Assembly: GCF_000497445.1 (NCBI RefSeq)
Contig: NZ_CM002285.1
Coordinates: forward strand, 3,873,479-3,937,478
Source: Streptomyces roseochromogenus subsp. oscitans DS 12.976
Lineage (GTDB): Bacteria; Actinomycetota; Actinomycetes; Streptomycetales; Streptomycetaceae
Direction: 5' to 3'
Length of the DNA stretch: 64,000 bases
Positions 8,418 through 16,881 of the stretch are shown piece after piece (position 1 is the stretch's first letter; each line of letters opens with the position of its first letter). The notes below the pieces were generated by a model. That model ran no database searches and was not told where the DNA came from. It saw only the letters and a list, made by a program, of their open reading frames with translations. The position numbers were made by a program, and so were the translations under genes.

Positions 8418-8855
8418 GCAAACGCTCCCCGTACACCCAAGAAAGTCTCGCCTGTCAGATTCCGCTCACAACCGGGCCGTTCACGACGCCCGGGACACTC
8501 CGCCGACTTGCCGCGCCTGGATAACCAGCGCCGGGGCCAGTGTCAAGCCATCGCACCGTATCAGCCGCACATAAGCCCCTCAAGGCGCGTCCCGGCTCCT
8601 TGCTCTCGTCGCCAAGACGGAGACCTGTTCCTCACGTACCACTCATCAGGCCTGCACAATTCACTCACGTGAGCCGGCATCCCACTGGCGCGCACGTGCA
8701 CCCGGCCGAGCCGACCTCAGACCACCTGTGTGACGTAGGCAGCAGGCCGCCGCGGCTCCTGCGGTCGGTTCGCTCTGGTGAAACCGAGAACCACGCCTGT
8801 AGCGTCAGACCCATTGGCCAACCGACATAAGACCTCTTCCTGTTGGGAGTCGATC
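8418..8855. promoter_or_regulatory. Divergent intergenic region between pilus operon and cassette copy 1
   Basis: These 438 bases must hold the promoter of the minus-strand Tad operon and that of the plus-strand lipoprotein gene. I see a 10-base palindrome CTCACGTGAG at 8664-8673 that might be an operator. I cannot assign -35/-10 boxes with confidence. No coding region is apparent. Confidence 0.4.
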
Positions 8856-9512
8856 GTGAGCCGCCGTTCTCTACCCGTTGCCGTCGCCTTGACTGCGACT
8901 GCAGCCCTCCTGCTGACGGCATGCGGCAGTGGTGGCAGCTCGTCGAAGGACAACAACAAGATCGCGGGCGCCGACACCAACGGCACGAAGACCTCGGCAT
9001 CGCCGAGCCCTTCCTCGGACGACGGTGCAGGCCGCCCCAAGATCACGCTTCCCGGCGATGTCCAGGACGTCTTCGAAGGATGGAAGGCCGGAGACCCCAA
9101 GACCGATCCGGTGCTCGCCGACGCCGAACGACGCATCGACGCCACGAACTACGCCCTCTCGCAGGCAAACCCCGACGAGCCGTCGCTCGGCTTCTACTAC
9201 ACAGGGGATGCCCTCGTGGGAGCCGCCCAGTGGGTCAAACAAGCTAAGGACGCGGGTGTCGTCCTCACAGGGACAACTCGTTACTTCAATCCCCGAGTCA
9301 ATATCTACGCGGCGAACAGCGCCACGCTCAGCTACTGCTCATTCGAAGGCAGGGCATACGAGAAGAGCCGAAAGACCGGCAAAATCAACAAGGATCCCGT
9401 GACCAACGACTCGTACCTCCTCTACACCACGCGCCTGGAGAAGAACGACAAAGGGGTCTGGCAGACAAATGCTCTCCGGAGCGACAGGGGGAACAAGGCA
9501 TGCACTCCCTGA
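8856..9512 (+). CDS. Cassette lipoprotein, copy 1
   Basis: A 218-residue putative lipoprotein of unknown function. The GTG at 8856 is chosen because it follows GGGAG with six bases spacing and gives a clean signal peptide ending in the lipobox LLTAC (Cys 23). A Ser/Pro-rich linker after residue 30 contains KIAGAD, then PKITLPGDV starts a folded domain with a conserved core (FYYTGDALVGAAQWVKQ, TGTTRYFNP) and a C-terminal pattern (VTNDSYLLYTTRLEKNDKGVWQT) shared with copies at 23867 and 43579. It would sit on the outer face of the membrane. It overlaps the next gene by 13 bases, so the two are probably made together. I do not recognise a named family. Confidence 0.85.
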   Translation: MSRRSLPVAVALTATAALLLTACGSGGSSSKDNNKIAGADTNGTKTSASPSPSSDDGAGRPKITLPGDVQDVFEGWKAGDPKTDPVLADAERRIDATNYALSQANPDEPSLGFYYTGDALVGAAQWVKQAKDAGVVLTGTTRYFNPRVNIYAANSATLSYCSFEGRAYEKSRKTGKINKDPVTNDSYLLYTTRLEKNDKGVWQTNALRSDRGNKACTP

Positions 9513-10567
9513 CCAGGGGTAACTCAACGACCAGCTTGCGAAGATGGGCCGTCGTGGCGGGCACCACCGCTCTCGCCTGCGGCGTACTCACGCCACCCGC
9601 CTGGGCAAGCTTCCGCCCAGGCGGCGGTAACCAGGGCCATACGACCACGTCGTCCAAGCGGGACGGGCAGTCGATCGAGTCTCGAGTCACCTTCTCCGGC
9701 TCCACCAGAAACCCCAGCGACTCGTCGTCCCCCGCAGTCACCCCCGTAGGCAACTGGGCCCCACCCGCCTGCTGGTACGAACCGATCTCGGCACAGCAGT
9801 TCTCCAAGGAGATGGAAGACGGCTACAAGCAGGTGGTCGACGACCCACAACAACCCAATTACGCCAAGGAGGCAACCGCCGAATACCGGGACATGTACAA
9901 GGACGGGAAGTATAAGAACTACAACTTGGACAAGGCCGACGAAGGCAACTGGTGGGTCTCCGTGCAGGACCCGACACGGCTCAACGACCCGGCAGCATGG
10001 ACCTGCAGCGACCTTCCCTCCTGGGTGAAGAACGGCGACATCGCACCCGTCAAGAACGCGATCTCCCCGGAGGTCCTCGCCGAACTCGCCTACAACCGTA
10101 TTCTGTTGCCGGGCACCAAGGTCTCGCTCGCTCCGGGGGACACCACCAAGGTCAATCTCTCCACCTGGGCCTGGCTGGACAAGGCCAGGTTCAAGAAGGT
10201 CTCCGTAACCGCCTCACTGAACGTAGCCGGCCTGAACATCCAGGCCACCACGACCGCTGAACCTGTATCTCTCAAGCTTGAACCCGGCATCGCTGACGCC
10301 GAGACCTACCCGGCGTCGGGTGAATGCGCAGTCAGTTCCGACGGTTCCGTCGGCGAGCCGTACGCCACGGGCAAGGCCGACCAGGACCCGCCCTGCGGCA
10401 TCAAGTACCTCCGCTCCTCCGGCAGCGGCACGTTCCCGCTGAAGGCCACCGTCACCTGGCGGATCACCTGGACGGGAACCGGTGGCGCGGGTGGCGATCT
10501 ACCCGACGGCACCTTCGGCACGACACAGGACGTCACCGTGCAGGAGATTCAGGCGGTCAACAGGTAG
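9500..10567 (+). CDS. Cassette secreted protein, copy 1
   Basis: A 355-residue secreted protein. A signal peptide (about residues 10-37: SLRRWAVVAGTTALACGVL then PPAWAS) is followed by a low-complexity stretch and a conserved body beginning at NWAPPACWYEP. The C-terminal half looks beta-rich and repeats patterns such as VSVTASLNVAGLNIQATTTAEP, GEPYATGKAD and VTWRITWTG. Four Cys (ACWYE, WTCSD, GECAV, PPCGI) could form two disulfides. Paralogues occur at 22818-23870 and 44180-44992 and as a tail at 1434-1502. I recall similar Streptomyces proteins carrying doubtful names such as enoyl reductase or ATP/GTP-binding protein; no motif here supports those. Function unknown; partner of the lipoprotein upstream. 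Confidence 0.85.
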   Translation: MHSLTRGNSTTSLRRWAVVAGTTALACGVLTPPAWASFRPGGGNQGHTTTSSKRDGQSIESRVTFSGSTRNPSDSSSPAVTPVGNWAPPACWYEPISAQQFSKEMEDGYKQVVDDPQQPNYAKEATAEYRDMYKDGKYKNYNLDKADEGNWWVSVQDPTRLNDPAAWTCSDLPSWVKNGDIAPVKNAISPEVLAELAYNRILLPGTKVSLAPGDTTKVNLSTWAWLDKARFKKVSVTASLNVAGLNIQATTTAEPVSLKLEPGIADAETYPASGECAVSSDGSVGEPYATGKADQDPPCGIKYLRSSGSGTFPLKATVTWRITWTGTGGAGGDLPDGTFGTTQDVTVQEIQAVNR

Positions 10568-11022
10568 CAGGCGGAACGAGCGGGATCGCAGTAACTTGGA
10601 GGATCAGCCAGGCCGCGGTTGCGGAAATTTACGGCCGCCGCACTTGCACCACCAACAGCCGCGAGGGAGCAGGGTGGACCGTCGGCCGCGGGAGATCCCT
10701 GGCTACGCTCTGGACCACCTGATCTTGGCCATCGCCGCGGCGGTACCGCTGCCCCCTCCGCTGCTCGCGGCGGGTCGGCACCGAGACAGGCACCTCCGTG
10801 AGCGCGGCCGGCCACAGCAGGCGACACCGAGAAGACACCATCGTGCGGCAGGCAGCAACGCCGATCTGTACGAAGGCCTTGCCCAGCGATAGCGCTGGGG
10901 TTCTCGGTCTCGCATCAGGGAGCTTTACTCTCCATTGGACGAGTCCATGCCATTCACATAATGCCCCCGACTACCGTCGAGGCGTTGGCATGTGCACAGA
11001 GTGAGATTCGGGGGCGGGTGGC
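10568..11022. other. Gap between cassette copy 1 and RHS module A
   Basis: About 455 bases with no gene I can support. The frames present are short and rich in Arg/Pro, as expected for non-coding GC-rich DNA. The last 120 bases are relatively AT-rich and probably contain the promoter for the helper gene at 11023. Confidence 0.4.
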
Positions 11023-11331
11023 ATGTCGGACCTGAAGAAGCAGGCCTCATCCATGCACAAGGCGGCGTCGGGGCTGCGAGGGGTGGGACAGCACACGGCG
11101 AAGCCACTGGCGGAGTTCTCGGCGCAGCAGCACGATCTGAAGGCGCTGGGGGCGCTGGGCTCGTTGCTGGGTGCGAAGAGCGAGATCGAGAAGGGCATGG
11201 CCACTCTGTCCAAGCTGACGAAGCAGCTGGAGCAGGAGTGGGAGTCGGAGGCGAAGTTCATCGGTGAGGTCTCCGATGCTTTCGATCTGCTGGATGTGCT
11301 GCTGGCGGCGGCTCAGGGGAAGAAGGGCTGA
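11023..11331 (+). CDS. RHS-module helper, small alpha-helical protein (copy A)
   Basis: A 102-residue protein without signal peptide or Cys, predicted almost entirely helical, with size and character like ESX/WXG100 secreted helpers but no WXG tripeptide. Motifs SDLKKQASSMHKAASGLRG, KPLAEFSAQQHDLKALGAL and LEQEWESEAKFIGEVSDAFDLLDVLL recur almost unchanged in copy B at 49776-50075; a 3-residue insertion (GALGSLLGA versus GALLGA) is the main difference. It lies 11 bases before the RHS gene, and the same pair exists at both RHS loci. I infer that it pairs with the WXG-type head of the RHS protein, as small Lap/LXG helpers do for LXG toxins. That analogy is untested. Confidence 0.75.
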   Translation: MSDLKKQASSMHKAASGLRGVGQHTAKPLAEFSAQQHDLKALGALGSLLGAKSEIEKGMATLSKLTKQLEQEWESEAKFIGEVSDAFDLLDVLLAAAQGKKG

Positions 11332-11342
11332 GGCGTCGGGTC

Positions 11343-14300
11343 ATGGTGGATCTCAATCCGCTGCATTACATCAACAAGTTCAACCACATGTTCGGCGACA
11401 GTGTCGCCAGTGGTCTTGAGTTTCTGGGCATCTCCGATCCTGCGGTGGATCCGGACGGGGTGCGGGAGATAGCGAAGAAGTGGCGGCATCTGGCCCAGGG
11501 CCTGGATGATGCCTCCACCGCCGCTGATGGGGCGTTGTCGGGGGTGGAGTGGGAGGGCAAGGCGGCCAAGGCCTTCCACAAGCGGTCGAAAGCGGCGCGT
11601 AAGCAGGCCGGGGACATGGCGCATTCGCTGCGTGAGGGTGCGAACGGACTGGACGATTTTGCGGACAAAGCACATGAGTTGCTGTCCGAGATCGGTGTGA
11701 TTCTGGCGGAGATCGCCGAGTACGAGATCGCGGGCCTGGCCCTGTCCGTCCTGACCGCGGGTGCCTCAGAGGTGGCCTCGACGCTGATGTCCGGCGAGCG
11801 GGCGATGAAGGTCGTCGCGCTGGTCGGCCGGATCGAGGAGGAGGGCACGACCCTGGGCACGGTGGTGCGCCGGGTGATGCAGGTCATCGAGCAGGTCGAG
11901 CGGGCGTTGAAGGCGCTCAAGGAGATCCGGGGCGTCGCGGCGGCTGGCCGGATGGCCAAGGAGGGGCTGGAGTTCACGGCATTCCAGACGATGCTGGAGG
12001 ATCCGTCGGCGTTCAAGGATCCGGGGAAGCTGGCCGGGATCCTGACCGAGGGCGCGCTGATGGGCGTCGGCTTCGGCATGCTGGGCAAGGCGCTGGGCAA
12101 GGGCCTCAAAGCCCTTGGCCCGGCGGCTTTGGCGAAGTTGAGCAAGTCGATGGGCCTGGACTGCGCGGCCTTCGAGCGGCTGCGCCTGAACCCGGGCTTC
12201 GACAAGCTACCCGCCTCCATCCGCAACATGGTCAAGAAGTTCGTCCGGGACCCGATCGACGTGGCCACCGGCGATATGGCCCTGACCCGCACGGACGTGA
12301 CCCTGCCAGGCGTGCTCCCCCTGGTCCTGGAGCGCACGCACATATCGTCCTACCACTACGGCGGCTGGTTCGGCCCGTCCTGGGCCTCCACCCTGGACCA
12401 GCGTGTTCAGGCGGACGAAGACGGCTTCGTCTACGCCACCGCTGACGGCGCCCGCCTGTGCTTCCCCCGCCCGGATGACGAGACAAACACGCCTGTGGGC
12501 CCGGAGACGCCCGGCTCCCGCCTCACTCTGTCCTGGGACACCGACATCGACGGCGGCATCCGCGTCCACGATCCGGATGCCGGGCTGTCGTATGTATTTC
12601 ACAGCCCGGTCGCGGCTGCCGACGACACGGTCGTGGACCTGCCCCTGCAATGCATCCAGGACCGCAATGGCAACCGCATCACCGTCGAGTACTCGGACGG
12701 CGATGTCCCGGGCGCGGTGGTCCACTCCGGCGGCTACCGCATCGCCCTCGACCACGACCGGGCGCGTTCCCGCATCATCGGCCTGCGCCTGATCGACCCC
12801 GCACACCCGAACCGCCCCGGCACCACCCTGTTCACCTTCGGCTACGACGAGGCCGGCCACCTGGCCGAGGAATACAACTCCTCCGGACTGCCGATGCAGT
12901 ACACCTACGACACCGACGGCCGCATCACGTCCTGGACGGACCGCAACAACACCACCTACTGGTACCAGTACGACGACCAGGGCCGGGCCATCGCCACCGG
13001 TGGCACTGGCGACGCCCTCGCCTCCACCCTCACCTACGACACCGAAACGCTGACCACCCGTGTGACCGACTCCCTCGGCCACACCCGCGTCTACGAACAT
13101 AACGAACACCTGCGCCTGATCCGCGAGACCGACCCCCTCGGCAACGTCAGCGGCCAGGAGTGGGACAACCGATTGCGACTGAGCTCGTTTGTCGATCCGC
13201 TGGGGAACGCCACAGAATTCGGCTACAGCGATCAAGGCGACCTGGTCAGAGCCGTCCGGCCCGACGGTCACGAGACGACAGCCATATACACCGCACCAGG
13301 GCTTGTCGAGACGGTGACGGATCCAGATGGCTCAGTGTGGCGTCAAAGTTACGACGAGCGCGGAAATTGCGTTGCGGTGACGGGCCCAAGCGGGGCGACG
13401 ACTCGCTTCGCCTACAACCGCTTGGGGCACCTGACGTCGATCACCGATACTCTGGGACACCTCACACGCATACAAAGCGACCCGGTGGGACTGCCGCTCG
13501 AGATCCGGGATCCGCTAGGCAACGTCACTGTGTATGAGCGCGACTCATTTGGCCGCACCGTCGCGATCACGGACCCCCTAGGCGCTACTACTCGCCTGGA
13601 GTGGACGATCGACGGACAGCCCGCTCGGCGGATCAGGCCCGACGGAACTACGGAGTGCTGGGAGTACGACGGCGAAGGAAACTGCACCGCCCACTTCAGT
13701 CCGACGGGAGCGGTAACTCGTTTCGAGTACGGTCACTTCGACCTGCTGACAGCGCGTGTCGACCCCGACGGGGTGCGCTACGAGTACACGCATGACAGCG
13801 AGCTGCGCCTCGTACGCGTCACGAATCCTGTGGGCCGTTCATGGCGGTACGAGTTCGACCCCGCAGGCCGCCTGGCCGCGGAGACGGACTTTGACGGTAG
13901 TAGGCTCAGCTACATCCATGACGCCGCCGGCCGCCTCGTCAGCCGGAGTAACGCGATCGGCCAACACATCCGGCTTGACCACGATTCACTCGGCCGAGTC
14001 GTCCGCAAAGACGCCCACGGTCTTGTCACCACGTACGCGTACGACACCAGCGGGCGACTTGTACAGGCGACAGGACCCGATGCGTCGATGCATCGGCGCT
14101 TCGACATCGGTGGCAACCTGGCGGCCGAGACAGTCAACGGCCGTACGATGAGGTACACATACGACGAAGGCGGACGACGCAGGAGCCGCATCACCCCGAC
14201 AGGCGCCGTAACCACTTACACCCACGATGCCGCGGACAACCTCGTGCAGCTGAGTGCCGCAAGTGCAACGATCGACCTTGCCTATGACGGGGTCGGCCGC

Positions 14301-15728
14301 GAACTCATCCGGCGCGTCGGCGAGTCCGTCACCCTGACCAGCGCCTACGACGCGGTGGGCCGTCTCACCTCCCATGCTGTAACGGGTCTCGGTGGCCGAG
14401 TTGTCCAGAAGCACGAGTACTGCTATCGACCGGATGGCTATCTTGAGCGCCTGAACAGCTACCTGGGCGGCAGTCGGCGTATCTCTCTGGATGTCATCGG
14501 ACGGGTCACGGAGATCCAAGCGGACGGCTGGACGGAACGTTACGCGTACGACGAAACCGGTAACCAGACCATGGCGGAATGGCCGTCTGCCCACCCAGGC
14601 CACGAGGCCACCGGACCACGTGAGTACGTGGGCAACCGTATCGCACGGGCAGGGCGTGTCCGCTACGAGCACGACTGCCTGGGCCGGATCACCCTGAGGC
14701 AGAAGACCAGGCTCTCTCGCAAGCCGGATACCTGGCGCTACAGCTGGGATGCGGAAGACCGTCTCACCGAGGTCGTTACGCCGGACGGGACCCTCTGGCG
14801 CTACCTCTACGATCCTTTGGGGCGCCGCATCGCCAAGCTGCGGTTGGCCGAGGACGCCACGACAGCCGTGGAGCAGGTGGACTTCACCTGGGATGCCAGC
14901 ACGCTGTGCGAGCAGACCGCCGCCGCTGCGGATACTCCCCATCGCCTCACTCTGACTTGGGATCACGATGGTTTGCAGCCGCTTGTCCAAAGTGAACGTG
15001 TCACTCTCGCTGACTCCCCTCAAGAAGAGGTCGATTCACGCTTCTTCGCGATCGTTACGGACCTCGTCGGCTCCCCCACGGAACTTCTCGACAAGGACGG
15101 GACCATCAAGTGGCGCACGCGCTCCACGCTTTGGGGAAAGACGGCCTGGGCGAAAGGCAGTACCGCCTACACGCCACTCAGATTCCCCGGGCAATACTAT
15201 GATCCAGAAACCGACCTCCACTACAATCACTTCCGCTATTACGACCCGGAGAGTGCCCGCTACCTTAGCCCTGATCCCCTCGGGCTGGTTCCTGCGCCGA
15301 ACCCTCTCACCTACGTCCACAACCCACAGTCGTGGGCCGATCCACTGGGGCTGGCGCCCAAGTGCCGCGAACTGGGGTTGCGCCAGGCGGCGCTGGACGC
15401 GATCGAGAAGCTTGAGAACATCAAAAAGGATCCCCTCAAGGATATAAACTCCCAGCCGAAGCACAACCACTACAATGCAGCGCGCCGGGAGGCGCGAGGC
15501 GAGGTGGTCGCCATGAAACCCGATGGGACCCCCTTCGATCACATCAAGGACCTAACTCAGGCTCGCAACGGTTTGAACAACGTCCGGGAAGCCCTGGAGA
15601 AGGAGTTGAAAAACCCTCCAGACGGTATTACTGAGCGAGGCCTTGAGGTGCTGATAAGAAGGCGAAAGGAAACCATCGACGAACTCGACCGATTGAACGG
15701 ATTCCTGCACTCCATCCGCCATCAATAG
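11343..15728 (+). CDS. WXG-headed RHS polymorphic toxin A
   Basis: A 1461-residue RHS protein. Residues 1-110 form a helical WXG100-like head with W70-E71-G72 in a loop (LSGVEWEGKAAKAF). A helical, hydrophobic region follows (about 110-290), then a DUF6531-type entry segment (DPIDVATGDMALTRTDVTLPG), many YD repeats (for example YTYDTDGRITSWTDRNN, YGYDE-like units), and the RHS core (DLHYNHFRYYDPESARYLSPDPLGL) near 1290-1335. The last 121 residues after DPLGLAPK are the toxin tip: a KHNHYNAARREA segment, GTPFDHIKDLTQARNGLNNV and a helical tail. This resembles what I remember of polymorphic toxin type 28, with moderate confidence. The absence of VgrG/PAAR domains and presence of WXG suggest type VII-like export. 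Immunity gene follows 24 bases later. Confidence 0.9.
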   Translation: MVDLNPLHYINKFNHMFGDSVASGLEFLGISDPAVDPDGVREIAKKWRHLAQGLDDASTAADGALSGVEWEGKAAKAFHKRSKAARKQAGDMAHSLREGANGLDDFADKAHELLSEIGVILAEIAEYEIAGLALSVLTAGASEVASTLMSGERAMKVVALVGRIEEEGTTLGTVVRRVMQVIEQVERALKALKEIRGVAAAGRMAKEGLEFTAFQTMLEDPSAFKDPGKLAGILTEGALMGVGFGMLGKALGKGLKALGPAALAKLSKSMGLDCAAFERLRLNPGFDKLPASIRNMVKKFVRDPIDVATGDMALTRTDVTLPGVLPLVLERTHISSYHYGGWFGPSWASTLDQRVQADEDGFVYATADGARLCFPRPDDETNTPVGPETPGSRLTLSWDTDIDGGIRVHDPDAGLSYVFHSPVAAADDTVVDLPLQCIQDRNGNRITVEYSDGDVPGAVVHSGGYRIALDHDRARSRIIGLRLIDPAHPNRPGTTLFTFGYDEAGHLAEEYNSSGLPMQYTYDTDGRITSWTDRNNTTYWYQYDDQGRAIATGGTGDALASTLTYDTETLTTRVTDSLGHTRVYEHNEHLRLIRETDPLGNVSGQEWDNRLRLSSFVDPLGNATEFGYSDQGDLVRAVRPDGHETTAIYTAPGLVETVTDPDGSVWRQSYDERGNCVAVTGPSGATTRFAYNRLGHLTSITDTLGHLTRIQSDPVGLPLEIRDPLGNVTVYERDSFGRTVAITDPLGATTRLEWTIDGQPARRIRPDGTTECWEYDGEGNCTAHFSPTGAVTRFEYGHFDLLTARVDPDGVRYEYTHDSELRLVRVTNPVGRSWRYEFDPAGRLAAETDFDGSRLSYIHDAAGRLVSRSNAIGQHIRLDHDSLGRVVRKDAHGLVTTYAYDTSGRLVQATGPDASMHRRFDIGGNLAAETVNGRTMRYTYDEGGRRRSRITPTGAVTTYTHDAADNLVQLSAASATIDLAYDGVGRELIRRVGESVTLTSAYDAVGRLTSHAVTGLGGRVVQKHEYCYRPDGYLERLNSYLGGSRRISLDVIGRVTEIQADGWTERYAYDETGNQTMAEWPSAHPGHEATGPREYVGNRIARAGRVRYEHDCLGRITLRQKTRLSRKPDTWRYSWDAEDRLTEVVTPDGTLWRYLYDPLGRRIAKLRLAEDATTAVEQVDFTWDASTLCEQTAAAADTPHRLTLTWDHDGLQPLVQSERVTLADSPQEEVDSRFFAIVTDLVGSPTELLDKDGTIKWRTRSTLWGKTAWAKGSTAYTPLRFPGQYYDPETDLHYNHFRYYDPESARYLSPDPLGLVPAPNPLTYVHNPQSWADPLGLAPKCRELGLRQAALDAIEKLENIKKDPLKDINSQPKHNHYNAARREARGEVVAMKPDGTPFDHIKDLTQARNGLNNVREALEKELKNPPDGITERGLEVLIRRRKETIDELDRLNGFLHSIRHQ

Positions 15729-15752
15729 AATCACACAAGAAAGGTTACGGCG

Positions 15753-16166
15753 TTGCCTCATTCCGTCGACCGCAGTAAATCGCTTGAACAGCTGGAGGGT
15801 CGTTGGCCAGCCCCTCCGGAGGACACAACCTCATTGGTCAAGGCCGTCCATGAGTTGCGTCGGCGTCCCGTCGGAACACTACAGCCCCACGAGCTTGCCC
15901 GACTGATCGCCCAGAACGTCGGACTTCCTTCGCTACTTCCGCTGGCGGTGGAGATCCTGAGAGAAAAGGCACCCGGTCAGGCAGCGGGCGGCTTCTATGA
16001 CGACGACTTGTTGTATGCGGTGGTCACCGTCAGCCCGCAGATGTGGACGGAGTTTCCTGAACTCGCCCGGGAGCTAAAGGAAGCGGTAACCATGTTGACC
16101 AATTTGTCGGGTTACGTGAAACCGGACGTCGAGGGGTTCCTTGCCTCGCTTCCGGAGGAAATTTGA
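15753..16166 (+). CDS. CDI-type immunity protein for RHS toxin A
   Basis: A 137-residue acidic cytoplasmic protein. The patterns LEQLEGRWPAPP, LRRRPVGTLQPHELARLIAQNVGLPSLLPLAVEIL, FYDDDLLYAVV and WTEFPELARELKE match the family annotated as contact-dependent growth inhibition system immunity proteins (CdiI type), common directly downstream of toxin genes in actinobacteria. The start is TTG at 15753, 24 bases after the RHS stop. It should bind the toxin tip encoded at 15363-15725 and protect the producer. Recognition of the family is from motif memory; the specific pairing is inferred from adjacency. Confidence 0.8.
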   Translation: MPHSVDRSKSLEQLEGRWPAPPEDTTSLVKAVHELRRRPVGTLQPHELARLIAQNVGLPSLLPLAVEILREKAPGQAAGGFYDDDLLYAVVTVSPQMWTEFPELARELKEAVTMLTNLSGYVKPDVEGFLASLPEEI

Positions 16167-16269
16167 GAACGATGCAAAGCTGATGCCAAGGTGCTGCCAG
16201 GGCCCGCGGAACTCCAGGAGGCCGTGTGCGCAGGAGCCGACGTAATGGATGACGCGATCTTCAAGGGCA

Positions 16270-16575
16270 CTACCAGCAGCGAGGCCGTCGGCTTACGCTG
16301 CCGCGTGATGCCGCCCACCGCGGGGCGTCACCCAGGCACTCGGTCAACCGGATCCGGCGTACTGCACCTCGGCGTACGGCGCCGAGGGATCGGCCAACAC
16401 CTTTCAGGCGCAGGAGAGCAGGTCGTGCCTGCGTCCAGTTGTGCGACCTCGATGTCGTCGGCCAGGCTCGACAGGTATCCGCCCTGGCTGCCCGGCGCGA
16501 GCCAGCGGTCATGCCCCGGGACGGTCGCCTCCGTCGCCGCGGTCTCTTGCCGAACAACCGTAGAGCCGTCTGTGG
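16270..16575 (-). pseudogene. Relic of a small Streptomyces regulatory-companion gene
   Basis: Reading the minus strand with frame changes gives coherent pieces: AATEATVPGHDRWLAP, GSQGGYLSSLADDIEVAQLDAG, VLADPSAPYAEVQYAG and RLTECLGDA. Together they resemble a family of roughly 100-residue Streptomyces proteins often found beside GntR regulators (recalled, unnamed). At least two frameshifts break it. It faces away from the GntR relic at 16636, as in the usual divergent pair, so both seem to have decayed together. Confidence 0.45.
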
Positions 16576-16635
16576 CTACCTGGTCATGATGTGAGCTTCT
16601 ATGCCTGTACTGCTGGGGCTACGTACAGTTCACCC

Positions 16636-16713
16636 GTGTTCGAATTCAACCCGGCGCGGCCCAAGTTGGAGCAGATCTCTGAAGATTTCCGCAAGCGGAT
16701 CGCTCCTTCGTAG
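16636..16713 (+). pseudogene. Truncated GntR-family regulator start
   Basis: A GTG opens 25 codons reading VFEFNPARPKLEQISEDFRK then RIAPS and a TAG. The opening matches the start of Streptomyces GntR regulators (FEFNPARPKWEQIAEELR type) but stops before the DNA-binding wing. Immediately upstream, GGGGCTACGTACAGTTCACCC resembles the operator and promoter usually seen before such genes. I read it as a relic with an early stop. Confidence 0.6.
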
Positions 16714-16881
16714 CTAACCGTTGACGAGCCCTCGGGCATTGCTCATGGACTAGGCCTTGCCGTTGCCGTGTACACGGTTTAGCGGCTGGCTGAAGGCGCT
16801 GAAAGTCGCGGCCCACGTCACCGGCCACTCATAGTGCCCTCGTTCGCGCTCCGAAAGTTGGCCACCGTATCCTTACGGCAC

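Noticed and set aside
9500..10567. Enoyl reductase or ATP/GTP-binding function for the secreted cassette protein
   Set aside because: No Rossmann glycine motif, Walker motif or catalytic residues are visible; the protein has a signal peptide and looks beta-rich.
16834..16881. Upstream start for the Pro/Gln-rich membrane protein
   Set aside because: The added 16 residues lack character and the ATG at 16882 gives a normal cytoplasmic tail.
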